DNA from: Chloroflexota bacterium | GTDB lineage: Bacteria > Chloroflexota > Limnocylindria > Limnocylindrales > CSP1-4 | Length of the DNA stretch: 7,729 nucleotides | Reading direction: 5' to 3' | Assembly (NCBI GenBank): GCA_025935655.1 | Contig: JAICUV010000167.1 | Span: 1 to 7,729 of the forward strand | In this document: positions 1 to 4,853 of the stretch, piece by piece | Layout: each line of letters starts with the position of its first letter | Numbering within the stretch: the first letter of the stretch is position 1 | Made by a program: the position numbers and the translations under genes | The notes under the pieces: model-generated | What the model was told of the DNA's origin: nothing | Databases searched by the model: none | Seen by the model: only the letters and a program-made list of their open reading frames with translations

Positions 1-220
1 CGTAGCCCGGGAAGGGACCGCCGCCGTCGCGGATCGCGATGATCCGGGCGTGGAACACGGTCAGCTCGGTGTCGACGGCGTGCTGGAGCGCCTGGATCGC
101 GGACCACTCGCCTGGCTGCGGCTCGCGGGCGAGCAGTGCCGGGTCCACGCGCGAGATGGCGGACCAGCGGTCCACCGAAGTGCGGAACATCGACAGGCAC
201 TGGGCGATGACGTCGGACAT
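1..220 (-). CDS. DinB-superfamily protein, N-terminal part (runs off the left edge)
   Basis: The minus strand opens with ATG at 220-218 and stays open to the window edge, giving 73 residues that begin MSDVIAQCLSMFRTSVDRW. A GGAG ribosome-binding sequence lies six bases upstream. The segment PQPGEWSAIQALQHAVDTE, followed by an amphipathic helix with Arg residues, matches the N-terminal half of DinB-like four-helix proteins: a Trp-Ser after a Pro/Gly-rich turn, then a His in helix 2 that is often a metal ligand in this superfamily. DinB relatives include thiol-dependent S-transferases and many uncharacterised proteins, so the substrate cannot be named. The C-terminal half, with the other metal-ligand His residues, is outside the window. 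The gene is divergent from mtnA across 65 bp, so the two may share a promoter region. Family assignment is fairly secure; function is unknown. Confidence 0.72.
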   Translation of the reverse strand, partial: MSDVIAQCLSMFRTSVDRWSAISRVDPALLAREPQPGEWSAIQALQHAVDTELTVFHARIIAIRDGGGPFPGY

Positions 221-285
221 GGGGGGCTCCCGCTCGTGGATGGCGACCCGTCCAGTGTGCCCTGCCGACCTGCGAAGATGCGTCG

Positions 286-1284
286 GTGCAGCGGACCATC
301 GACTGGGTCGACGACCAGATCCACCTCATCGACCAGACGCGCCTCCCCGACGAGCTGGTGATCCTGCGGGTCGCCGCCCTCGACCCGCTCATCGATGCGA
401 TCGCCCGGCTCGCCGTCCGCGGGGCCCCGGCGCTCGGCGTCGCGGGTGGGCTCGGAGTCGCGCTGCTGGCGCGCCTCCATCCCGGCGACGAGGCCGCGGT
501 CCGCGATGGCGCCGCCCGTCTCCGGGCCGCGCGGCCGACGGCGGTCAACCTCGCGTGGGGCGTGGACCGCGCGCTCGCCCGGCTGTCCGACGGCCCGGAC
601 GCCGTCCTGGCCGAGGCGCTCGCGATCCGGGACGAGGACATCGCGGCCTGCGCGGCGATGGCGACCCGTGGCGCGGACCTCGTGGAGGGGCTCGTGGCCC
701 GCCGCCCGATCCGGGTCATGACGATCTGCAACACCGGCGCACTCGCCGCGGTCGAGCGCGGGACCGCCCTGGGCGTCGTGGGCGAGCTGTTCGCCCGCGG
801 CATCCTCGAGGAGGCGCTCCCGCTCGAGACCCGGCCGCTGCTCCAGGGGTCACGGCTCACGGCGTGGGAGCTGACGCAGATGGGGGCGCCGTTCCGGCTG
901 CTCGTCGACGGGGCGGCGGCCTCGGTGCTCGCGCGCGGTCTCGCGGACGTCGTGCTCATCGGCGCGGACCGGGTCACCGCGAACGGGGACACGGCGAACA
1001 AGGTGGGGTCGTTCGCGCTGGCGCTCGCGGCGCGGCACGCGGGCGTGCCGTTCCTCGTCGTCGCGCCCGAGTCCTCGGTAGACCTGGCGACCCCCGACGG
1101 CGCCGCGATCCACATCGAGGAGCGCGGATCGGACGAGGTGCTTGCCTTCCGCGGCATCCGGAGCGCGCCCGAGGGGACGCGCACGCTCAACCCCGCCTTC
1201 GACGTCACGCCGGCGTCCCTGATCACGGCGATCGTCACCGACCACCGGGTCGTGCGCACCGACCGGGGCGAGACGCCGGGCTGA
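286..1284 (+). CDS. mtnA: S-methyl-5-thioribose-1-phosphate isomerase
   Basis: This 332-residue protein converts 5-methylthioribose-1-phosphate to 5-methylthioribulose-1-phosphate, a cytosolic step of the methionine salvage pathway. Family landmarks appear in the expected order: RGAPALGVAGG (about 45-55), PTAVNLAW (84-91), ICNTGALA with the catalytic Cys at residue 148, ETRPLLQGSRLTAWEL (181-196), and IGADRVTANGDTANKVG (225-241) with the catalytic Asp at residue 228. The C-terminal NPAFDVTPASLIT stretch is also typical. The length is close to the usual 340 or so. The start is taken as GTG at 286, because QRTIDW(V) matches where this family normally begins; the nearby ATG at 278 is out of frame. 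The Shine-Dalgarno sequence is weak (GAAG). The eIF2B-like fold is shared with ribose-1,5-bisphosphate isomerase, but the Cys and Asp motif contexts favour MtnA. No other salvage gene is in the window. Confidence 0.95.
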   Translation: MQRTIDWVDDQIHLIDQTRLPDELVILRVAALDPLIDAIARLAVRGAPALGVAGGLGVALLARLHPGDEAAVRDGAARLRAARPTAVNLAWGVDRALARLSDGPDAVLAEALAIRDEDIAACAAMATRGADLVEGLVARRPIRVMTICNTGALAAVERGTALGVVGELFARGILEEALPLETRPLLQGSRLTAWELTQMGAPFRLLVDGAAASVLARGLADVVLIGADRVTANGDTANKVGSFALALAARHAGVPFLVVAPESSVDLATPDGAAIHIEERGSDEVLAFRGIRSAPEGTRTLNPAFDVTPASLITAIVTDHRVVRTDRGETPG

Positions 1285-1383
1285 CGGTTCGCCCTGCGGC
1301 CCTGCGAATCGCGGCTCTGCGCTCCCGCGGCCGCGGCAGCGCGCGGCGCCCTCGCGCCCTCGCGCCTCCGCGACCCGTGCCAG

Positions 1384-1496
1384 TGACTCACCAGGGAGTC
1401 AGATGCCTGGGTTTCGTGCGGGAACCCGCGGCGGAAGTGGCACTTCGAGCGTCAGTCCGTGCGCGGCGAGCGGTGATTTGACTCTGAGCGGAGTCA
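1384..1496. repeat. 113-bp box, copy 1, bounded by TGACTC-N6-GAGTCA palindromes
   Basis: The box begins with arms TGACTC (1384-1389) and GAGTCA (1396-1401), and ends with arms TGACTC (1479-1484) and GAGTCA (1491-1496). Both pairs are perfectly complementary with 6-nt spacers of different sequence. The 77-nt core contains GGGTT/AACCC (1409-1413 and 1423-1427) around TCGTGCGGG, an overlapping GCGG-GAAC-CCGC hairpin possibility (1418-1429), and the palindrome GAAGTG-G-CACTTC (1434-1446). A second copy of identical length lies 309 bp downstream. The architecture resembles paired-palindrome interspersed elements (REP/BIME-like) or a non-autonomous mobile box. No flanking target duplication is visible. 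Confidence 0.85.
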
Positions 1497-1624
1497 CGGG
1501 CGGGCGATCGGCGAGCGGGCGGGCGACGGGCGAGCGGGCGGGCGGGCGGGCGACGGGCGAGCGGGCGGGCGGGCGAATGGCGAGCCAGCGGCGGCCGGGC
1601 GGGCGACAAGCGGGCGTGCGAACC
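1497..1624 (+). repeat. GGGC-rich imperfect tandem repeat, tract 1 (G-quadruplex potential)
   Basis: Three consecutive units of the form GAG-CGGGC-(GGGC)n-GACGGGC are 19 nt (1513-1531), 27 nt (1532-1558) and 23 nt (1559-1581, ending GAATGGC). They therefore differ in steps of one GGGC tetramer. GGGCGGGCGGGCGGG at 1536-1550 is a textbook four-run G-quadruplex motif with 1-nt loops. The unit lengths suggest replication slippage. The tract directly abuts the right palindrome of box copy 1. Confidence 0.85.
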
Positions 1625-1692
1625 GGCGCCCTCGCGCCATGCGCGTGCACCCCCGCGCCCCGGCGGGACCGCGCGCACTCCACCTCGCGCGG

Positions 1693-1805
1693 CGACTCAG
1701 GAGGGAGTCAAGTGCGCGGGTTTCGTGCGGGAACCTGCGGCGGAAGTGGCACTTCGAGCGTCGGTTCGTGCGCGGCGCGCGGTGATCTGACTCTGAGCAG
1801 AGTCA
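1693..1805. repeat. 113-bp box, copy 2
   Basis: This is a direct repeat of the box at 1384-1496 with the same length and no gaps. A hand alignment gives about 13 differences in 113 positions. The left palindrome is CGACTC (1693-1698), AGGAGG, GAGTCA (1705-1710), with one arm mismatch. The right palindrome is perfect: TGACTC (1788-1793), TGAGCA, GAGTCA (1800-1805). Spacers stay at 6 nt even though their sequences differ. GAAGTGGCACTTC is unchanged (1743-1755). The one change in the GGGTT/AACCC and GCGG/CCGC stems is C to T, which keeps a G-U pair in RNA. The box is followed by AAATGACGTGAC, which adds two more TGAC half-sites. Confidence 0.85.
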
Positions 1806-1811
1806 AATGAC

Positions 1812-1899
1812 GTGACCGGACGGGCGACGGGCCGGCGATCGGCGAGCTGCCCGGCGATAGACGAGCGGGCGGGCGGGCGACGGGCGAGCGAACCGGCCA
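1812..1899 (+). repeat. GGGC-rich tract 2, following box copy 2
   Basis: This is a shorter relative of the tract at 1497-1624. It shares GGCGATCGGCGAGC (1834-1847, and 1503-1516 in tract 1) and one 23-nt unit (1863-1885) of the same GAG-CGGGC-(GGGC)n-GACGGGC form. GGG runs at 1867, 1871, 1875 and 1882 could form a G-quadruplex with loops of 1, 1 and 4 nt. Relative to box copy 1, the tract is pushed about 22 bp further from its box. Confidence 0.75.
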
Positions 1900-1953
1900 C
1901 GAGTCGACGCCCGACCAACCGCCGTCAACCGCTGAGCCCACCCGCGTCGGCGA

Positions 1954-1993
1954 CGGCAACGCGTGTCGCCCGCGACAGGTACCCGCGTTGCCG
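1954..1993 (+). promoter_or_regulatory. strong imperfect hairpin upstream of the redox cluster
   Basis: CGGCAACGCG (1954-1963) is the perfect reverse complement of CGCGTTGCCG (1984-1993). Nested inside, TGTCG (1964-1968) pairs with CGACA (1973-1977) across a CCCG loop. A GGTACC bulge (1978-1983) lies on the 3' side, giving 15 base pairs in all. There is no following T-run, so it is unlikely to be a simple intrinsic terminator. The bases CGACAGG (1973-1979) can alternatively pair with CCTGTCG (2011-2017), which would break the inner stem. It may be part of a leader RNA or a protein-binding site; the function is inference. Confidence 0.5.
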
Positions 1994-2040
1994 AGGTCCT
2001 GCCCGCCGTGCCTGTCGATGGCCCACCCAAACGCCTGAGA

Positions 2041-2083
2041 CTCCCGGTATCGGGCATCACCCGATTCGTACGCGGCCCGGGAG
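2041..2083 (+). promoter_or_regulatory. inverted repeats that could occlude the ribosome-binding site
   Basis: CTCCCGG (2041-2047) is complementary to CCGGGAG (2077-2083). The latter contains the likely Shine-Dalgarno GGGAG (2079-2083), seven bases before the ATG at 2091. Inside it, ATCGGG (2049-2054) pairs perfectly with CCCGAT (2060-2065) across a 5-nt loop. Folded RNA would hide the ribosome-binding site. Alternatively the 17-bp ATCGGG-N5-CCCGAT palindrome could be a DNA operator. Short complementary stems are common at this GC content, so the call is tentative. Confidence 0.45.
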
Positions 2084-2090
2084 AGAGGTC

Positions 2091-2474
2091 ATGGAACTCA
2101 GCGAGCTGACTGAAGACATCGTGTTGATGCTGCCAGTCATCCTCCTCGTCCAGGGCGTGGTCGCCCTCATCCTGTGGTTCGCGTTCGGGTCGAAGGGTGG
2201 CCGTGGTGCCCGCTTCGCCGCATGGCTGGGCCTGGTGACCCTGACCCTGTGGGTCGGCTCGGCGCTGGCCTTCGTCGTCCTGCACCTGCTGTTGTTCCAG
2301 TTCGGCAACGGTGCCGTGGTCGCGGGCGTGGTCGTCACGACCGTGTTCATGCTGCTCATGCCCTTCGGCTGGGCGTACGTCGTCCGGCACCGCGACACGA
2401 CCACGGACGGCGAGGCGTCGGACGGCCCGACGCCGCACGGCCCGACGCCGAGCGCCGGCACGCACGCCCACTGA
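2091..2474 (+). CDS. small three-helix membrane protein of unknown function
   Basis: This 127-residue protein is not one I recognise. It has three clear hydrophobic helices at about residues 9-32, 42-69 and 74-98. A short basic loop (SKGGRGAR) separates the first two. A hydrophilic C-terminal tail carries a tandem GPTPH-GPTPS pentapeptide and ends in GTHAH; the tail DNA has a matching 15-bp tandem repeat at 2423-2452. ATG at 2091 is preferred over upstream in-frame starts, because GGGAG lies seven bases before it and the upstream frame only translates the GGGC repeat tract. The gene is the first of the plus-strand cluster and ends 17 nt before the regulator gene. That placement suggests a membrane accessory or sensor linked to the electron-transfer proteins, but nothing in the sequence fixes a role. 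Confidence 0.75.
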   Translation: MELSELTEDIVLMLPVILLVQGVVALILWFAFGSKGGRGARFAAWLGLVTLTLWVGSALAFVVLHLLLFQFGNGAVVAGVVVTTVFMLLMPFGWAYVVRHRDTTTDGEASDGPTPHGPTPSAGTHAH

Positions 2475-2491
2475 GCGGCGGTCCACCGACG

Positions 2492-3211
2492 ATGGCCGTG
2501 CTCCACGAGCCCGGGACGGGTCGCGCCACCGCACGTGGCGCCACGCCACTGCGCGTCCACCTCGCGATCGTCGACTTCCCGATGCTGACGGCCTCCTTCC
2601 GCGCGGTCATCGAGGCCGAGCGGGACATGACGGTCGTGGCCGAGACCACGGACCGGGACGCGGTCCTGGGCGACCTCGCGGCGGCGCGGCCCGATGTCGT
2701 CGTGACCGCGTGCGACCCGGGCGACGGCACCGGCTGCCAGATCGCGGAGACGATCGAGGCGATCCGCGCCGCCGAGCGCGAGGTCAAGATCATCACCCTC
2801 GACTGCCGGTGCGTCACCGACCAGCTCCAGACCGTGTTCCGTGCGGGTGCGAACGGGTATCTCACGCGCGAGGCCCTGGGCACCGACGTCGTGGCCGCGA
2901 TCCGGAGCGTCGCCGCGGGCCACACCTACGTCAGCCCGACGATCGTGACCCAGATGGTCGATACCTACGTGCGCCGGACCGAGGACCTCCCCGACGACCC
3001 GTACGACACCCTGACCGATCGCGAGCGCGAGATCCTCCTGCTCGCCGCGCTGGGCCACACGAGCCGCGACATCGCCCGATCGCTCCACCTCTCCGAGCAG
3101 ACCGTGCACTACCACCGCGCGAACATGATGGAGAAGCTGGGGCTGCGCGACCGCGTGGACCTCCTGCGCTACTCCGTCCGCCGCGGGCTCCTGAGCCCCA
3201 GCACGCTGTGA
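2492..3211 (+). CDS. NarL/LuxR-family regulator with degenerate receiver domain
   Basis: The 239-residue product has a receiver-like domain (about 21-142) and a C-terminal LuxR-type helix-turn-helix (about 172-235). The latter reads LTDREREILLLAALGHTSRD and continues IARSLHLSEQTVHYHR, a near-canonical DNA-binding domain. The receiver keeps the fold landmarks but lacks the chemistry. The acidic pair is Val27-Asp28. The site that should be the phosphorylated Asp (after PDVVVT) is Ala73. The conserved Lys of the GYL-x-K motif is Arg126. Four Cys (74, 82, 105, 107) fall in the loops after beta-3 and beta-4 that line the phosphorylation pocket. Phosphorylation by a histidine kinase is therefore unlikely, and no kinase gene is visible. 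The start is the ATG at 2492, with no strong Shine-Dalgarno sequence. It probably controls the cytochrome genes that follow immediately; that target is inferred. Confidence 0.88.
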   Translation: MAVLHEPGTGRATARGATPLRVHLAIVDFPMLTASFRAVIEAERDMTVVAETTDRDAVLGDLAAARPDVVVTACDPGDGTGCQIAETIEAIRAAEREVKIITLDCRCVTDQLQTVFRAGANGYLTREALGTDVVAAIRSVAAGHTYVSPTIVTQMVDTYVRRTEDLPDDPYDTLTDREREILLLAALGHTSRDIARSLHLSEQTVHYHRANMMEKLGLRDRVDLLRYSVRRGLLSPSTL

Positions 3212-3216
3212 CGGCG

Positions 3217-3882
3217 ATGACGCGCGTGCGGAGCTTCTGGGCGAGCGTCCGGCCGCGGACGAGGCGCGGCGCGGCGGTCGCCATCGCGGCGATCGTCGGC
3301 GGCGCTGCCGTCCTGTCGATCGCGCTCACGGTCGCCGCGTCGATGGCCTGGTCCCCCTACGTCACGTTCGACCTCGACCGCGCCTCGAACCCGCGTGCCT
3401 GGGCCGCCAACGAGCTGTCATTCGCCGGCTCCTCGACGTGCCGGGAGTGCCACGCGCCCCAGGCCGTCGCCCTCCACGCGGCCCCGCACAACGGTGTCGC
3501 GTGCGAGAGCTGCCACGGCGCCCTCGCCGAGCACGCTGCCTCGAGCCCGGCGCCGGGCGCAGCCGCGATGGCCGAGCCGACCAACGCCGACTGCCTGCGT
3601 TGCCACACGGCCGCCGAGGGCAAGCCGGCGACCCTCAAGACGATCGATCCGTGGCAGCACTACAAGCCGGTGTGCCTGGAGTGCCACGACCCGCACACGA
3701 CTGACGCCACCCGCCCGCCCGTCGTGCGTCACCCGCTCGACGACCTGCCGCCGTGCATCACCTGCCACGGCCCCGAGGGCTTCAAGGCGCGCAACCTGCG
3801 CCACCCCGACGCCACGACCAACGACGCGGCCTGCCTCGAGTGCCACGCCCCGAACCGGGGCCCGGCGAGGGACGACGACTGA
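3217..3882 (+). CDS. membrane-anchored hexaheme cytochrome c
   Basis: The 221-residue protein has one N-terminal transmembrane anchor (about 17-45) preceded by Arg residues, then a periplasmic or outward-facing domain. The domain carries six CXXCH heme c sites: residues 75-79, 96-100, 126-130, 153-157, 180-184 and 206-210. Seven further His (87, 91, 106, 148, 160, 172, 196) are available as distal ligands, enough for bis-His coordination of all hemes. No CXXCK or other reductase active-site heme is present, so it looks like an electron carrier, not an enzyme. In family terms it is a cytochrome c3/doubled-CXXCH type; in heme count and anchoring it recalls QrcA or ActA subunits of NrfD-containing complexes. 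ATG at 3217 is used, but GTG at 3208 is in frame and overlaps the regulator stop as GTGA. Its TGA overlaps the next ATG by one base. Confidence 0.9.
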   Translation: MTRVRSFWASVRPRTRRGAAVAIAAIVGGAAVLSIALTVAASMAWSPYVTFDLDRASNPRAWAANELSFAGSSTCRECHAPQAVALHAAPHNGVACESCHGALAEHAASSPAPGAAAMAEPTNADCLRCHTAAEGKPATLKTIDPWQHYKPVCLECHDPHTTDATRPPVVRHPLDDLPPCITCHGPEGFKARNLRHPDATTNDAACLECHAPNRGPARDDD

Positions 3883-4850
3883 TGCGCACGACCGAGCCCA
3901 CCGAGCCCGGGCGCGCCGGGGCCGCCGCACCCCAGCCCGCCGAGCCCGCCCAGCCCGCCACGCCCCGGCCCGTCGAGGACGCCTCCGACCCCGCGGCGCT
4001 CGTCCCGCTCACCGAGCTCGCACCCGCCATCCAGGAGGCCAGCGTCAGCCGGCGCGCGTTCCTCGGCTTCGGCCTCGCGATCACGGGCGCGCTCGTGGGT
4101 GCCGCCGGCATCGCCCGGCTGTTCCCGGTGTTCGCGGACGACGCCCCGGCCGCCTACCCGATCAGCTCCACGTACGACCCCTCGACGAAGGAGTGGACGT
4201 TCGTCGTGGACACGGCCGCATGCATCGGCTGCGGGCTGTGTGTCGTGGCGTGCAAGGAGGAGAACCACGTCCCCGAGGAATCCGAGTACACGCGGACCTG
4301 GGTGGAGCGCCACGTCACGACCACCGACGGCGAGGTCTACGTGGACTCGCCAGACGCGGGCATGAACGGCTTCCCGCCCGAGTCGACGGCCCCGGGCGCC
4401 GCCGGCAAGCCCGTCGAGTCGGGCTTCTTCGAGCCCCGCCTGTGCATGCAGTGCGCCGAGTCGCCGTGCACCGGCGTCTGCCCCGTCGGCGCGACGTACC
4501 GGACCGCCGACGGCGTGATCCTCGTGGACGCCCGGCGTTGCATCGGCTGTGGGTACTGCGTCGTGGCCTGCCCGTACGGCGCGCGCTACCTCGTCCCGGC
4601 CGGGCCGGACACGCCCGGCGGGTACGCGGGCGTCGCCGACAAGTGCACCTGGTGCTACCACCGCATCTCGCGCGGCCAGAAGCCCGCGTGCGTCGAGATC
4701 TGCCCGGTCGGCGCGCGCCAGTTCGGCGACGCCGCGACGGACGCCGACATCCAGCAGCTCCTGGCCACCCGCCAGCCGCTGCCGCTCCACCCGGAGTACG
4801 GCACGAAGCCGCGGGTGCTCTACCTCGGACCCGCGGTGGAGGAGGCCTGA
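3882..4850 (+). CDS. Tat-exported ferredoxin-like subunit with four [4Fe-4S] sites (NrfC/PsrB/DmsB type)
   Basis: The 322-residue protein transfers electrons between a quinone-reactive membrane subunit and periplasmic partners. Sixteen Cys form four clusters' worth of motifs: 114-117-120-124, 188-191-196-200, 220-223-226-230, and 255-258-270-274 (CX2C-X11-CX3C). This is the pattern of NrfC, PsrB, TtrB and DsrO. A twin-arginine motif SRRAFLG (56-62) precedes a hydrophobic stretch (about 60-85). VFA followed by DD at residue 85 is a possible cleavage site, though the segment could remain as an anchor. Unusually, 55 Pro/Ala/Glu-rich residues come before the twin arginines, and no in-frame ATG, GTG or TTG lies between the start and that motif. 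The start overlaps the cytochrome stop as TGATG. The stop is 3 nt before the NrfD-like gene. Confidence 0.93.
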   Translation: MRTTEPTEPGRAGAAAPQPAEPAQPATPRPVEDASDPAALVPLTELAPAIQEASVSRRAFLGFGLAITGALVGAAGIARLFPVFADDAPAAYPISSTYDPSTKEWTFVVDTAACIGCGLCVVACKEENHVPEESEYTRTWVERHVTTTDGEVYVDSPDAGMNGFPPESTAPGAAGKPVESGFFEPRLCMQCAESPCTGVCPVGATYRTADGVILVDARRCIGCGYCVVACPYGARYLVPAGPDTPGGYAGVADKCTWCYHRISRGQKPACVEICPVGARQFGDAATDADIQQLLATRQPLPLHPEYGTKPRVLYLGPAVEEA

Positions 4851-4853
4851 GCG

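Larger units (their letters stand above)
1285..2090. other. 806-bp gene-free region with repeats and possible leader
   Basis: No convincing protein gene is present between mtnA and the electron-transfer cluster. The first 100 bp are low-complexity GC sequence, with an 8-bp tandem (GCCCTGCG twice at 1291-1306), the self-complementary CCGCGGCCGCGG at 1325-1336 and GCGCCCTC repeated at 1346-1361. The 14-mer GGCGCCCTCGCGCC occurs at 1345-1358 and again at 1625-1638, before each 113-bp box. Next come two repeat boxes, two GGGC tracts and a run of inverted repeats close to the start codon at 2091. Open frames crossing this region use codons such as TTT, GAT, TTG and AGT that are rare in the neighbouring genes, which argues that they are not translated. 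No intrinsic terminator with a T-run is visible after mtnA. Confidence 0.8.

Noticed and set aside
1384..1401. TGACTCA resembles a GCN4/AP-1 site.
   Set aside because: Those are eukaryotic bZIP sites. Here the conserved unit is the longer TGACTC-N6-GAGTCA palindrome, so the resemblance is coincidental.
1384..1805. CRISPR array or integron attC sites.
   Set aside because: There are only two repeats of 113 bp with a low-complexity interval. No short regular repeat-spacer pattern, and no attC core sites, integrase or cas gene in the window.
1403..1810. An open frame of 135 codons spanning both repeat boxes, in which the boxes encode similar peptides in the same frame.
   Set aside because: The 309-bp offset is a multiple of three, which keeps the frame by arithmetic. 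Most differences between the copies are amino-acid changing, codon use is unlike the neighbours, and the middle is GGGC repeat. Better explained as a noncoding repeat.
1954..1993. Intrinsic terminator for mtnA.
   Set aside because: The hairpin is strong but no T-run follows it, and it lies about 670 bp after the mtnA stop, close to the next gene.
3217..3882. NapC/NirT/NrfH quinol dehydrogenase or a multiheme nitrite reductase.
   Set aside because: NapC/NirT/NrfH proteins normally carry four heme sites and this has six. Nitrite-reductase NrfA uses a CXXCK heme, which is absent, and the protein is too short.
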